Part shown: piece by piece, positions 1 through 12,638 of the stretch | Position numbering within the stretch: position 1 is the first letter of the stretch | How the letters are laid out: each line of letters opens with the position of its first letter | NCBI GenBank assembly: GCA_014871385.1 | Contig: CM026426.1 | Location: forward strand, 64,089,877 to 64,153,876 | Length of the DNA: 64,000 nucleotides | Direction: 5' to 3' | From: Ceratodon purpureus | Lineage: Eukaryota; Streptophyta; Bryopsida; Pseudoditrichales; Ditrichaceae | Made by a program: the position numbers and the translations under genes | Notes under the pieces: generated by a model | Database searches by the model: none | Seen by the model: only the letters and a program-made list of their open reading frames with translations | What the model was told of the DNA's origin: nothing

Positions 1-194
1 GCCGGGTCGGACGTCTTTTTGAACAACCCTGCCTAATTTGTACCTTAGAAAACAAATGTAAGAAATTTTTACCAGTGATAACCTTGAATTCCACGGAATT
101 ATACTCCTTTACTAAAAAAAGTAACAAAATCATGCCTTTTTTTCGTATTTTTCCACGGTTGTAGGGTTTATTTTACTTTTGAAAATTTCGGTAA

Positions 195-2387
195 ATGTCG
201 AATCTGTGCTTTCCATTCTCTGCTCTCTGCTCTCCGCTCTCATACGAACTTTTCCCTCCACTGATGGAGAGAAATGTGCTGCAGAGGGACGAGACCACTG
301 CTATGGCAAGCCCAACAAATGTCGAGAAATCAGTGGATCATAGGGACACGGTCGGAGTGCAGCGAAATGTTGCACGTGAGCTCAACTCTCTAAAGTCTTT
401 AATGTATCACATCCATGACTAGCGTGATGGCATGCAGAAGCAGATGGCAAATGTCTCCAATGACATGACTAACGTGAAGAGGAAATTAGACCTCCTCTTA
501 AAGCTTCATTTGAACGGTATAGGAAAGGGTGTCCCAAGAGCGAGCATAGGAGAGCTGCCAGATAGGTCGGCAAATTTGGGAGGGAATTTCAAGCATGTCG
601 CATCTCCCGCTACCACCAACAACTCCGGAGAACGCCGGGACGCCCAGAAAACATGCTCTGCATCTGGGGTTTCCGAAGAAGGTCGCGGCTCTGAAAACGA
701 CATGAGAAGAAGAGGTATGGATTCCTTCACAACAAGTCTTTCAAAGCAAATGCTGCTACCATATTTCGCTAACACCTTTCTCTATGTACCTACACTCTCT
801 TTTTGTTGGGTCGTTGAGAACCTCATGGGAAATCTGCGAATAGTTAACGGTTATCCATACTAAGCAGACATGACCCTAGTAGGGGGTTCATCTTCTCCGC
901 CATTCTCGGATTCCGTTAACTTCACCAGCAAGGGCACCTCTGACGACGTAGGACAACCCATTCAGGTGAACGTTCCATCGCAAAGGAACAATGGCCCCGC
1001 ATGTTTGCCATTGAACTCCCAGACCGAAGGAGTAATGGGCATAGCTACGCCAACAGTTGCGCAAGCCGCATTCGGAGCATTCGCGGATCTCCTATTTATA
1101 AAACCGAAATCGGATTCCACGCCAACAGGTGCAATCCTCTAACCACTACTTTGTCATCGTGAACCTTTCCCATCTGATCTACTTGTTATGAACCACCCTC
1201 CCTTGGTGTTCCTCTATTTACTTGATGGAGACTTCCGACTTTTGCTTTGCTCTACAGCCAAAGACAGCGTGCATTTCCTTCCCGACAAAGGGAAGAAACG
1301 TGGCGCCGGGACAAAAAAGGCAGTACCCTCAGATTCCAGCAAAGGCACACTAGTAACCCTCCTACAGTCTACCGGGAATGATAGCACGCAGGCGCCGAAA
1401 AAATGACGCGTAACGAAAAAACCTTCGAAGTATATTGACCATGTGCCCCTGAGCGATCTGAAGCCCCGATCAGACAAGGTGATATATTACACTAAAACCC
1501 GACCCAGTAGAGATGTACTTGTATGCAAGGAGTCAATGGCATGTCCGGTCATATTGCAATCTCTCAAGCACTGAACGTGGGTAACTATTTTCCACATGGA
1601 CCACTGTCACCTCGAAACTACGTTTGGATCGTGCATCCGGACCACCCAAATGAAGCAGTCGCCCTTGGACGCATCGGTCTTCACTGGCGATCCCAGAAAA
1701 AGAAACTCATCTCCAAGGGAGAAGGCATTGAATGGGAGCTTGGGATGCAGCACATCTACCCGTAGTATGCTTCCACGAAGGTCTTGTACCTAGATCAATA
1801 GCGGGATGGGATCAAAAAATTGTCCGATCCCATCTACGGGGCGTTTGCCAAAGATTCCACCATCGTCTAGCGCTCTACCCACCTCCGTTACGTTGAAGTA
1901 AGTAAAGTGAAGTAGGTGTAATTTTCGTTTTCTCCTTTCGAACAGTTACTACTACAATGCAATGCAGGGGCTTCACTGCCTTATGCATAGAGAGAGGACG
2001 ATGGCAGAGAACCCGGTACCTAATGGCACAGCCGATTCAAGGGCGACACATACGGCTGCAGCGAAGTTGAACTTACATTGGCGGAGTTGACTGTAGTGGG
2101 TTTTTATTAAGCCGACAACGGTCAATGGACGTCTAAAACTATGTGGATTAAGCCTGCAGATAAAGCATTTGGTTCTCTGTATTCACCTGGATCGAAAGAT
2201 GTCTGTTCGTGTTTTAGGTGTGAAGTGCTTCGATGACATGCAATATGGACACAGTAGGCGCAAGATACCACTTGCAGGAGAGAGGCCCGTGGACGGAAGG
2301 GTGTATGCTATGATTCCAGCTCATTTCCCTTTGACGAATGTAGGTAAGGATGTAGAGTTCTATAGGAACTTAGTCTCAGTTCCTTAG
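195..2387 (+). pseudogene. Decayed transposon gene with coiled-coil segment
   Basis: Several short open frames on this strand look like exons of one broken gene. The frame at 432-715 has a heptad-like stretch (about residues 3-30, rich in Met, Asn, Val, Lys, Leu) followed by a Ser/Gly/Asn-rich linker; a possible donor lies after the DMRRR residues near 716 and a possible acceptor just before 868. Further protein-like pieces lie at 870-1142, 1188-1406 (Lys-rich linker), 1523-1765 (a segment reading HPDHPNEAVALGRIG, resembling the beta-rich repeat of plant transposon proteins) and 2169-2387. They are in different frames and separated by stops. The coiled-coil plus linker layout resembles the plus-strand gene at 24.8-28.5 kb, so this may be the same class of element. 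Assignment to a family is weak. Confidence 0.35.
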
Positions 2388-3388
2388 ACATTCTGATCGG
2401 TTGTTTTATGCTGTGAAAGTGGCACTAGTGGGGGGTGCGTCCATTTTGACGGGAATCCTTACCAGGAAGGTTACTGAGCAGCCACGATGTGACCATGCTC
2501 CGTTCTGGTAATCTCCGCCTACTGTCCGTCAAATCGGACACGCTATACTTGGCTAATGCCTTCGAAGGTGGAGGCCCACGTTATGATGCTCTGGCCCTAC
2601 ATGAAATTGCGGAGAGGTAACTTGGAGGGTGAACTTACCAAGAGAACCGCCGAAGCTGCTCACCTTGGCGTGTACTGCGTGGTCAACGGTCAATGTTATA
2701 TCCGGGTTGATATCTTGTGATGTACAGTAACCTGACTAGGATGGATACTCATGTGCCATTTTAGTTATAGTAGATAGCCGGCCGATGTTGGCATATACCC
2801 GATAACATAGTCCGGAACCCCTACAAGCAATCGATGTCCGTCGTCATGTGTATTTATGGTTGATATCCACCAATGTTATTTATAACCACCAATTGAATTG
2901 AAGACCGTTTCAGGTCCGGATGCCCCCCGGTGATGATATACCCGATTTTTAGACTATTGATGACCGAGTAGTTGGATGAGAAATTTATTTCCAGTACGGG
3001 TTTAGGATTCATCCCGACAAGAATTTCCGGGATATACGATTTTTGCGATGAATTTGAGAAGCCTTGATCCCCTGCCAGTAAGATACAGAATATGGTGTCC
3101 GCGACTGTGCCTCAATAATCCCGTCTTGCACGTTTCAAACCATCCAAGCATGCATTCAGAATCACCAAATTACATGTAACTCAAACACCACAGCGGAAGG
3201 ATACAGCTGCATAGAGAACATAGAGTTTTATTGAAATGTGCTGATTCAACATGACTGTTTACATCACACATGAAGGTGCACTTGTATTTCCCAATGGCAG
3301 TGTCTCTTCAAAGTGGGCACAATATAGTAATGAAGCCATCTTCTACAACAGAGTGGTCAGTGACCACATATGAACCTAATCAACTCAG
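2388..3388. other. No gene recognised
   Basis: I see no frame longer than about 70 codons with protein-like composition and no repeat of note. It separates the broken plus-strand gene from the minus-strand ORF at 3389-3859. Confidence 0.5.
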
Positions 3389-3859
3389 TCAAAATGTTTT
3401 TTTGTGAAGATACTTGCAATCCCACTTCACAAACACATTGGAGCCTGTGCTCTTCACAAGTGCATCATCCAAATATTCAAATTGATGGCGTTCGTCATTG
3501 TGAAGAAGGCGAATTTTGGGAGCCAGTACCTTGTGAATCTGTACAATTTGTTCGCCCTGATGGCAAAGGCGACCGAATTTCTGCGCCTTCGCTCTCCAGG
3601 ATCCTCCTGTACTTCGATTTACTGCAGGTTGTGAATTGACATGAATTGCGGTTTGTGAGCTTCTGTACCTGGTTCTTGCTCCCTGCTCGTATTGCAGCAT
3701 GTACTCCTCGAATTCCATCACCTCTTGAGTTTCTGATCCATTCCGATACTGTGAAGAATTGGGCTGTGAAGCTGAAGGAACTTGTGCACATTGAACCACA
3801 TCCTCTTCACTGAAAAACTCTTCCTCCCCTTCTTCTAATCCCTCCATCTCCAATCTCAT
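3389..3859 (-). CDS. Small transposon-type protein with DUF8039-like C-terminal half
   Basis: An uninterrupted 156-codon frame begins at an ATG (3859-3857). The first 45 residues are acidic (EGLEEGEEEFF, EEDVVQ). The C-terminal 70 residues carry a pattern I associate with the DUF8039-type domain of plant En/Spm-like proteins: GSWRAKAQKFGRL, then GEQIVQIHKV, an F-x-x-L-x-x-A motif, and a final VFVKWDCKYL block. The 3' end overlaps shadow frames only. No partner gene lies beside it, so it may be the surviving exon of a larger transposon gene rather than an independent gene. Function is unknown; the domain is thought to be transposon-associated. An exon that splices onward at its 3' end is an alternative. 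Confidence 0.45.
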   Translation of the reverse strand: MRLEMEGLEEGEEEFFSEEDVVQCAQVPSASQPNSSQYRNGSETQEVMEFEEYMLQYEQGARTRYRSSQTAIHVNSQPAVNRSTGGSWRAKAQKFGRLCHQGEQIVQIHKVLAPKIRLLHNDERHQFEYLDDALVKSTGSNVFVKWDCKYLHKKTF

Positions 3860-6326
3860 ACACCTTCAAATCCCCCCCCCCTAATCTCTCCAATTGCTCC
3901 CACAAAATCGTCACCTCTACCGCTCTAAACCATACTACCGTTCCAATGAAACAAACTACACAACTTTGCAAAGCAAACCCCATTTTAACTCTAAATTATG
4001 CCTTAGGTGCGCCAAAAACACATTATTAACCCCCAAATGCCTGAGCCTATGACCACGGAAATAGACTTTGACTTTGGAGACGCTATTTTTCCACTATAAA
4101 TAATGTAAAATATGAAGTTTTCATTTTTCTTAGATAGATACACATGTAATCTTCAAGCAACAATTATTTCAAAATTAATGGTTTTATTATGTAATTAATA
4201 TAAATTTTCAAATGAGAACAAACAAAGAAAACTCATATCAAATATGGATTATATCAAAAAATTATGAAATATTTACCATAGATGTATATGAAAACCAAAA
4301 ACCTTATACTAGTCACCGTGCTCAAAAATTATGTTTTAATCCAAAAATACGATGAAAAAACCTAAAACCGTGGAAAATCAAGAAATAGCCACGGTTATAC
4401 CCCTTCATCTTATACCAGCTATAAATCACTCAATTTTAGGTATTTTTCAAAATTTCAAATTGGACTGGAAAGTAGATTTGTAAAGCTACATTTCATTAGT
4501 CCGGCTCAAATGCAAAACAGATCATCCCGATAGTCAAAACTCCGTTTCATCTGTTTGATTCAAGGAATTTTTGAATACACACACAGTATTGATGTTTTGG
4601 ACTTTAGGGAGGCACCAAAATTCATGAAATCATCATTTTGAGGATTCATTAATGAGGTTAGATAGATCTCCCACAACTTTACAACATGAAAAAAAAATGG
4701 ATGAAAAGTTGTCATTTGGATGACAGTTATGGAGCTTGGAAAAATGAGATCGACCAGTTTTTGGTCGTTTGGGCGTCTAGGGGTTAATTGCAAATTCAGC
4801 CCACTTAGTAGACTATTTTTTGAGCAGTGGACCACATTAATATGTACTTTCAAGACCGTCATTTCATTCCCAGAGAACTACTTTTTCATACACATTCATC
4901 ACCCTAAACCGTTCACCAATCAATGAAAATCTGCTCACATTTCCATAAATACAGTTACTGCGAATTTTTACAGTACAAAATGGGCGGTTTAAGGGATCCA
5001 GCCCACAAGCCTACTGAACGGTTCTGGGACCCGTTCGGTTTATGCAACCCTTACCTTACCGTCTCCTTCGCCCTGTGGCCTTGGTAGTAGCAATCCTTCG
5101 CACAAGTCACGCTTGCAGGAGCACTGTACGCTCATAATTCACTGTGGTCATTTAGACCAGAGTTACCCTTCGTCGTCTTTATAAAGCCACTCACCTGGGA
5201 AGGCCAGAGATTGCTTGTTGAACCTGCAGATGTTGCGTCCCCAGTTGATGAGTCTTCTTCAAAGGTATGGCCTCACTCCCTCATCAGCTTCCTCCATGAC
5301 ACGGCCCCTGGGCTCTGAATGTTCCTCAGTGCCGGGTTTTTGTGTTTCTGTTGCTCAGGTGGTTTCCTTTCCAGGGTTTTTTTCGACCAGGGGTTGAAAC
5401 TCTCGTTGTATCATGCTACATGTATTTGAGTGTTTGTAGACGTTCATACATGTGTGAGCGTCTGGATCCTCCCTCAGCGTGACCTGGAGGATTGTGGAGG
5501 AAGAGACATCACGCCAATGTGAAAGATTTATTTGCGGGTTTTCAATCGGAGGTACTGAGTTGTGGGAGTGTGTGGTAAGGAGTGGGATTATGTTGGTGTG
5601 TCTGTTTAGTTTTTTCGTGAGTGCAGAGGGGATTTTGTGTTGGCCGCCTAGAGAAGTGATAGCCACTTGATGTAATGGAACTAGATACTTGGTGAATTGG
5701 CTCAAAAACCTGTTATGAGGAGCAGCTATGTTACTACAGGGTTCCTTGTGGTGGTGTCGAAGGGATCCGGAAACGGGGATGCAGATTTTGGGATACTGTG
5801 TTGTTTTTTCTTTTTTTGAAGATGCTCGTGGGGGTTGTGTTTCGTTAGCGAAGGAAATACTGCCTCCATGAGCATCGGAGATTAAGATCTTGAATTTTGT
5901 TTGCGGTCTCAGACGGGCATTGGCTTAGAGTGCGTGATCGTTTTGAGTTGGGTTTCACTAAACCATGGCTGAACGGGCGGCAATTACCTATCGGATGTGC
6001 GAGGACGAGCTCAGGTTTAGGTTTTAAACTTGGAGGAAGCACGAAGGAGGTAGTGGAACTGTAGCACGATGTGTACGACCGTGAGTGTCTGACCATGGTG
6101 GTGCTGACTGGTGACGCGATGGTGGTGGTTCTATGCGCGGCATGGTAGGGTGCAGCTTTATTTGTCATCTCGGTTTGTGGTTCGTCAATCAGAGGATGGT
6201 TTGTTTGATTACTGCCTCGTATTGTGCGTGTAGGTAACGCGCCTCTGATTGCTGACGTGAACGGAGAGAGCGCATCTTGGTGGAGTGCTCAAAATGAGGG
6301 AGCTATGGTGAAGAGCTAGCAAGACG
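3860..6326. other. Intergenic, partly AT-rich, upstream of transporter
   Basis: No convincing gene. About 4000-4560 is AT-rich. The stretch from 5040 to 6326 is more balanced in composition and probably holds the promoter and leader of the transporter gene, but I cannot place a TATA box with confidence. Confidence 0.4.
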
Positions 6327-6327
6327 G

Positions 6328-6365
6328 CGAGGCAGGTTGAGGGGGGCGAGGCAGGTTGAGGGGGT
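6328..6365. repeat. 19-bp direct repeat in transporter leader
   Basis: Two tandem copies of a G-rich unit (cgaggcaggttgagggggg) lie 58 bases upstream of the transporter ATG. They keep the upstream frame open to a TTG at 6337, but no ATG exists there, so the repeat is most likely 5' untranslated. Confidence 0.75.
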
Positions 6366-6423
6366 GGAGCTTGGGTCAAGTTCTGCGGATCGCCCGTGCG
6401 ACATAGGTAGACAAAGAATTTCA

Positions 6424-7902
6424 ATGGGAGACTCTTCTCCTACGGTGCGAGAGGTGAAGTCTGAGTCACTTAAGACCCCTAAGTTGATGATAAGCGATCC
6501 ATGTGGGAAAAAACATGGGCCGAAGCTGGGATTGTTGCCGTTGGTGGCACTTATATTCTATGAAGTCTCAGGTGGTCCGTTCGGTGTGGAAGATTCAGTC
6601 CAGGCAGGTGGACCCCTGCTAGCAATCGTTGGGTTCTTGGTGTTTCCTTTCATTTGGAGTATTCCGGAGGCTCTAATCACTGCGGAGTTGGCAACAACAT
6701 TCCCAAAGAATGGAGGCTATGTTTTGTGGATCTCCGCTGCATTTGGAGATTTTTGGGGGTTTCAAGAGGGCTGGTGTAAATGGATTAGCGGAGTTGCAGA
6801 CAATGCACTTTACCCTGTTCTATTTTTGGACTATTTCAAGCGTGTAGTTCCTATGTTTACAGATGGACTTGAACGCATGATCGCCTTGCTTCTTATAACA
6901 GCCTTGCTTACGTACCTAAATTACAGAGGATTGACTATTGTGGGCATCACAGCCGTGGTCCTCACAGGCTTTTCCCTCATGCCATTTCTTGTTTTGTCTA
7001 TGATGGCGATTCCCAAGATACGCCCGCTAAGATGGACCGAGGTTCACCTCGACAAGGTAAATTGGCGGACATATTTCAACACTCTATTTTGGAACTTGAA
7101 TTATTGGGATTCTGCCTGTACATTGGCAGGCGAAGTCGACAACCCTCAGAAAACCATCCCAAAGGCTCTTGTGTGGGCGGTTATGTTGGTGATTGTGAGC
7201 TATGTGGTGCCATTACTAGCTGGTACGGGTGCCATTAAGTTGGATGATTCAAAATGGGAGGATGGGTACTTCGCAGATGTGGGGCTAGCAATCGGGGGGT
7301 CATTCCTCAAGTGGTGGATTGAAGCCGCGGCTATGTTTTCGAACATGGGTTTGTTTGAGGCTGAAATGAGTAGCGATTCTTTTCAACTTCTGGGAATGGG
7401 AGAGGCCGGAATGTTGCCCAAGATATTTGCAAAGCGGTCCAAGTATGGGACTCCTATCCTTGGAATCCTCTTCTCAGCGTCAGGTGTAATTTTTCTCTCA
7501 TGGATGAGCTTCCAAGAGATTGTGGAGTTTCTGAACTTTTTATATTGCATCGGCATGCTTCTCGAGTTTGCTGCTTTTGTGTGGTTGCGATGGTCGCAGC
7601 CTAATCTAGTGCGGCCGTACCGAGTACCACTTGGCACTATCGGTGTCACTATAATGTCAATACCAGCAACCAGCCTTTTGGTTTTGGTGATGTGTTATGC
7701 ATCATGGAATACCGTAGTAATAAGTTGTGGACTATTGATTCTTGGTCTCCTCGCTTATCCTCTTCTTCAGCATGCGAAGGCTAATCAGTTGATGGATTTT
7801 GTCGATCCAAAGCTGGCGGATGCTTTGCCAGTCGCTGACGATTCTGGTTCATCGTCACCAACAGTGGGTGACGAATCAGAGGCAAGGCTCCTCTCTGGGT
7901 AG
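6424..7902 (+). CDS. Polyamine uptake transporter (PUT/RMV1-like, APC superfamily)
   Basis: This intact 492-codon frame encodes a membrane protein with about 12 hydrophobic segments. Plant PUT proteins (RMV1, PUT1-3) are H+-coupled importers of polyamines and paraquat in the amino acid-polyamine-organocation superfamily and are usually single-exon, as here. Recognisable signatures are the early LPLVALIFYEVSGGPFGVED block in TM1, then AELATTFPKNGGYVLW, GFQEGWCKWISGVADNALYP, the NYRGL turn, and FWNLNYWDSACTLAGEVDNP near the middle. The N-terminal 30 residues and the Ser/Asp-rich C-terminus are probably cytosolic. I start at the ATG 6424 (MGDSSP): the frame is open to 6337, but only through a non-ATG codon. 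It is the only clearly host-type gene in the window and has no close neighbour. The exact substrate cannot be read from sequence; an L-type amino acid transporter role is the alternative. Confidence 0.93.
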   Translation: MGDSSPTVREVKSESLKTPKLMISDPCGKKHGPKLGLLPLVALIFYEVSGGPFGVEDSVQAGGPLLAIVGFLVFPFIWSIPEALITAELATTFPKNGGYVLWISAAFGDFWGFQEGWCKWISGVADNALYPVLFLDYFKRVVPMFTDGLERMIALLLITALLTYLNYRGLTIVGITAVVLTGFSLMPFLVLSMMAIPKIRPLRWTEVHLDKVNWRTYFNTLFWNLNYWDSACTLAGEVDNPQKTIPKALVWAVMLVIVSYVVPLLAGTGAIKLDDSKWEDGYFADVGLAIGGSFLKWWIEAAAMFSNMGLFEAEMSSDSFQLLGMGEAGMLPKIFAKRSKYGTPILGILFSASGVIFLSWMSFQEIVEFLNFLYCIGMLLEFAAFVWLRWSQPNLVRPYRVPLGTIGVTIMSIPATSLLVLVMCYASWNTVVISCGLLILGLLAYPLLQHAKANQLMDFVDPKLADALPVADDSGSSSPTVGDESEARLLSG

Positions 7903-9899
7903 TTACAATGCTCCACTGTTAGTTCCTATGTCTTGCATTGAAGGAGTGTGGGCATGTGACTGAACTTGTTGCAAGGCTTCTTTTAGAGCTCTATCTGCAG
8001 ACGCATGGATGGATGAGCTTCAATGTCCTCTGATCGAGAGCGGTTCATTTTGTCTACATTACTTTGTCATTGGCATATGCAGAGTATGATGATATATTAG
8101 GAGCTTGTAACAATACTGCAATATTACTGTAGTTTCAGCTTGCTCGCCTTTGCATGGCAGTCATTATCAGACGATGGTTTAGGATTGTTAGGACTTGCGG
8201 TGATGAAAGTTCTGATGACAGTACGGCCTAGATGCTTAGAGGGATCCCTTAACTGCCTAGTACCAGAATGTCTTAGTGTCCGTTCTTTCAAGTACCTTAT
8301 GCCTATCATCTGAATGACGAAGCGCTTGTTTTAAAGTTTGTTGCGTTGTTTAACTAGGGTTTTGCATGATATCTCGTTTTTTGAGGGTTCTAGCTTAATG
8401 ACAATGATTTTTTTCCCTTTGTCTGTGCCGCAGCCAAGGGATTCCACTGGATGTGACTCCGTGTTTATCCTGCTTGGTAGCGGCGTTAGATAATGGTTGA
8501 CTATTCTTACACGCAGGCTACTCTGATTTGTATGGTGATCTCCGCTCCTTCAAACTGCCATATCTGACCAACTATGGCTCATTTGTGCGTATCATCAGGA
8601 TTGTCTCTAATAGGCGACGAGTTTTGGAGAAGCGGTGCTAAATCAGCACAACTTAAGTGGCACGAAATTTTGAATCATTAAAATTCGATGAGTGAATTTT
8701 AAACGAGTTACGCAAAGTTGAACGTGGAAAAACCAACTTATCAGTCATTTTCAGAAGTGATCAGCATTGAGAAGTACGCCGTGTGAAGATACATTTAATC
8801 GATCTGATTCGACGTGACGATAGATTATGTCGGATAAAGCTTAATTGGTATATTTCCAGTCGAGGGACGAAATCTTTTGGTGCACCTATGTGGTCCAACG
8901 TTGTATAATCTGGAGAATGAACAGGTGTGTAAGATTTTTGTACTAAAATGGAACCGTGGAAGTTTATGGCCGTGAGTGCTCTCAGAGCTTTGTACAGTTC
9001 AGTAAACAACATATTAATGACTTTTTGATACCGGTAACATTGAACAAAGATCTTCCTCAGGTAGATGTGACATAGATGAGGAGACTATTGAGATTAATAT
9101 CCTGGTGCTCACATGTCACTGAACAGAGGGGCGATGGGTACCAGGATTCCAGGAATGTTTGCAGATTGGTATTGAGTTTTATGTACCGTTTACAAATCAT
9201 ATAAAAAGGATTGAATCTTCAGACTTGAAATGTAGGTGAAAATACTAATGGCCTATACATTTTCGACCTTGCGTACGGAGTGCCGAATCTTGACAAATGA
9301 TTTGTGCAGGTGAATGGATCTGTGGCAGAAATATTGCTGATGTACCAGAGTCTGAAATGAGTAATATCACAGTGCAGGTGAAGCGGCAGCGAAATCACAA
9401 CTTCCAGCACAACACTAGTATCAACGTGGAAGCCCTACCATGAGCAGTAAGGCACATGCCATGTGTACAGTAACCCTCGTGTCTGGGACACCCGAACCCT
9501 GCACATCTGGGTCTGACCTACAAGACCCAGTATAAAAGCATCTGCACCGCAGTCCTTCCAAACAGCCCCTCGATCTGGATAATGGAGGGATTGTTGGAGA
9601 GATTTATGGAAAGGAGGGAGTTGTGTGCCCCACCCTAAAACTTTAAAAGCCAGTTGGTTGCATACTGCCCAAGTCTATTCCCTTGGTACAAATCACAAGG
9701 CATTGATTAATCTGAACCATTCTTCTAGTTTTCTTCCCGGACTATCCCTGATTAAATTTTTTAGCTCAACTTATTTTTTAGGGTACCCCTTTGTAGAACC
9801 GTGAGGCTTTGGACTCCAAAGTATATTTAAAGACAATTGTATTACAATTTAAGTTTTGAATTCCAAATCTTAATTGTAAGATTTTTTAATTTTAATTTT
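7903..9899. other. Transporter 3' region and intergenic DNA
   Basis: Contains the transporter 3' untranslated region, probably within the first 400 bases, and then non-coding DNA with no recognisable gene. Confidence 0.5.
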
Positions 9900-10235
9900 G
9901 AAAGTCAAATCTTAACTCATCTTTATTTTTAAACAATTTATGTCAATATGAACCTAAGATAATTCTAAATATAAGGTGTATTATACTTTTAAAACATCTT
10001 TTCAATTTTTAATCGCTTGAGTATAGTTTATCAAGACATGTGACTTGTTTAACTTACTTTATTTTATTTCGAAAGTCAAATCTTCACTTGTCTTTATTTT
10101 TAAACAATTTGTGTCCACATAAACTTATATATTTTTTTAATTTAAGCTATAGTATACTTTTAAAAACATCTTTCTTATTTTTGTCGCTTGAGTATAGTAT
10201 ATAAAGACATATGACTTATTGGAATTATATTATCT
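9900..10235. repeat. Tandem duplication of about 171 bp, AT-rich
   Basis: The block starting at 9900 (gaaagtcaaatctta) recurs at 10071 with matching order of sub-blocks: gtcaaatctt, tctttatttttaaacaattt, tatacttttaaaa, cgcttgagtatagt, agacat-tgactt. The two copies are diverged by substitutions and small indels. Confidence 0.8.
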
Positions 10236-10349
10236 CATTTGTCTTCTGTGATATTTCTGAGTTGATCACTTATGATATATTTCCTCCTCTTTATGAATAT
10301 ATTGTACATATATATTTCAAAGGTTTGATAATATGTATTTCTAATGTTG

Positions 10350-10395
10350 TATTTGAAGACATATTTGAAGACATATTTGAAGACATATTTGAAGA
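10350..10395. repeat. 12-bp tandem repeat, about 4 copies
   Basis: The unit tatttgaagaca is repeated nearly perfectly. The plus frame would read a run of FEDI; it lies in AT-rich DNA and I do not regard it as coding. Confidence 0.85.
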
Positions 10396-11106
10396 TTGGT
10401 ATAATTTTTATCAATACATGTTATCATCATATAATTATACTTATATATTTCATGAAGATATATTTTACAAATCAATTTTTGAATCTTCAATTTTCATTTT
10501 TAAATCTTTAATTTTCATTTTTGGATTTAAAAAAATCATGGTAGATTTTGGTCTATGTACCTCATATCTATGTATAATCTTTGGCTTTCCATTTATGATT
10601 TTAATCTTCCATTTATGAATTTCAAACATTCAATTATTTTGAGGTGCTTCAAATATTTTGCTCAAAACTTTGGAATTTTTATTACAAAAACTACAATTTA
10701 ACTATGCTTTGGGTAATTCCTCATGACCAAATCTATTGTTTGCGATTATTTAAATCCTAACCACCATGACATTTGTGATAAAATATAATCTCTAATTCAA
10801 AAGCTGACCCTCCGGCCAAAATAAACTACAAAGATGCAGCTTTGGAGGGGAGGAAGGCTGAACTACAAGGGTCCTCAAATATCTAGGGAAATTGGCTTTA
10901 GAGGGGTGGGACGCACTAGATTTATGCGTTGGCGGGGTCCATTTATGGCTGGGTGGAGAGCTTGAACGCCAACTACCCCTCGGATTTGAGGTTGGCGGCG
11001 CAAAAAGAGCTTGCGATGTAGATGCTCTTAGGATCATAAGAACTTTTCCCATAAATCAAGGATTTCAAATTTAGCAAAAGTTACCAAAGAGGTTGTGATC
11101 AACTTT
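10396..11106. other. AT-rich intergenic DNA
   Basis: No gene recognised between the microrepeat and the putative CACTA end. Confidence 0.4.
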
Positions 11107-11170
11107 CACTAGTAGAAATGAGGGTTTCAAACATCGAGAGATTACACCAGGATCAGCAAATGGTGTAATC
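11107..11170. mobile_element. Possible CACTA element terminus with hairpin
   Basis: The sequence CACTAGTAGAAATGAGGG at 11107 resembles the terminal inverted repeats of plant CACTA (En/Spm) transposons. It is followed by a perfect 10-bp inverted repeat, gattacacca at 11140-11149 and tggtgtaatc at 11161-11170. CACTA transposase sequence lies on the minus strand 7 kb and more to the right, so this could be one end of that element. I did not find the matching opposite end in the window, so the call is tentative. Confidence 0.4.
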
Positions 11171-11790
11171 TAAAAATGATTGCGAACGCTGATTGGTTGT
11201 GGAAAATTTCCGGTGTCAACAGCCATGGGTGGGTTCGAGCCCACCTGCGAAGAGGGCCGGTTACTGTTCACTATTTCTTTTGGGCCAATGAGCGTCGACT
11301 TTTAATTTGGACTTTCAGAATCTTTGGCGCAATTTCCCGAACGGCTTCTTAGTGTGAACAAGATTTCAATCACAAATGAGTCTGACGGGGACCTTGTTAC
11401 AGCGGTGCATTGTCCACTCACGGTGGAATGCATGGACACCAAACATACTGGTTGTCAAAGGTGATCAGCACAAAATCCGACATGATGTGTAACAAAAAAT
11501 ATAGTGTTTGCGATTCCAGAAGTCTAGTTTCTCTACCTAATATGTTTTCAACGATGAACAAAAAAACGTATGCGAATCTACAGACTTGCAACTTATACCA
11601 CGATTAGAATTCAGAAGCAAGTACTATATGCTAATCATGTGTATAAGCCGATCATTGCCGGAAGGGAATTTTTATGGTTCACATTAGAACTATAACTGAC
11701 TGCTCGTCAAGATAAAACCAAAAGTTTTAATGCATAACGACATGTGATACTCATTCCAAATCGACTGGTTTCCGGTGGTGAACTCAGGAC

Positions 11791-12261
11791 CTACACTTCA
11801 GCAAATAGTTTTGCGAGAGTAAGAAGATGAGCCAGGTCAGCGTCATTTCCCTCACATGTTCTGCGGTATTTCTCCTTTGCGGCGTGGACTTCAGCTGCTA
11901 CATTGTTCACTCGAATAGCGTGCCAATTTACCTTGAATTCCCACGCCATTCGGGCATGAAGAGCACCGTCCATGGCCTCAAACCAGGAGCGGACAAGAGC
12001 CTCCGCATTCTTTAAGATGTTCATAAGCGTGTTCTTATCCTCCATTGTGGTACAAGATGCTGCGTTGGCCTTCGCTGCGACGACGTTCAATCGTGCCTGC
12101 TCGTAGTCCTCTGCTGCTTTAGCATGCACTTCCGACTTCTCCGACAATTTACGTTCCACAAATTTAAGCCTATTCGTCTCTTCCTGTAGTCAGGTTTTGC
12201 ACTTATCGACTTCACCTAACGCAAGATGTCTGGTTTCCTTGAGCTTCATACGCTCAGATGT
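11791..12261 (-). pseudogene. 3' part of interrupted coiled-coil gene
   Basis: The frame reads from 12261 down to the stop at 11791 and is strongly helical and heptad-rich (for example KSEVHAKAAEDYEQARLNVV and ALHARMAWEF). One in-frame TGA lies near 12192, between KCKT and LQEE. The 3.1-kb element at 12267-15364 is inserted directly upstream. If the element and one copy of its 5-bp target duplication are removed, this frame joins without a shift to the open frame at 15365-15660. It therefore represents the 3' end of a gene broken by insertion. The coiled coil suggests oligomerisation, possibly as an accessory protein of the neighbouring CACTA element, but I recognise no specific family. Confidence 0.6.
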
Positions 12262-12638
12262 GATTATGTGGAAAGTGATTTCTACTGTTAATCCGCTGGA
12301 ATGCTATTTCCAGTCAATAAAATGAAAAAAAATTAGAAGTTATGTTGTAGGATTGAGTATGTTTTACTTCGATAATAGTTACAACCGGTTAAGACGGTTA
12401 GCTCAACAAACAACTGACCGGAAGGACTTAAGGGACTTCGGCCCAGACCAACGGAACCGATTGGACTTAGGGCAGGAGCCGGATCCAGGTTCGGAAATGG
12501 TCAAACTTAGGGCAACGGCCGGGAGCAGTAATTTGTACGGGTGCGGCGACAATTAAAGCGCCGCCGATCGCGATTGTCCATGATGAAGAGCTACGACCGT
12601 CCATGATAAAAGGCTACAAATGGATGGCTGAGGCAAGG

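Noticed and set aside
10211-10618. 135-codon plus frame with FEDIFED repeats
   Set aside because: It is AT-rich low-complexity DNA with a 12-bp microrepeat; the composition is Phe/Ile/Tyr throughout and shows no domain.
11215-11255. tRNA-like T-arm (GTGGGTTCGAGCCCAC)
   Set aside because: The loop is one base short for this stem and no matching D-arm, anticodon arm or acceptor stem is found upstream; it is a chance palindrome or an old fragment.
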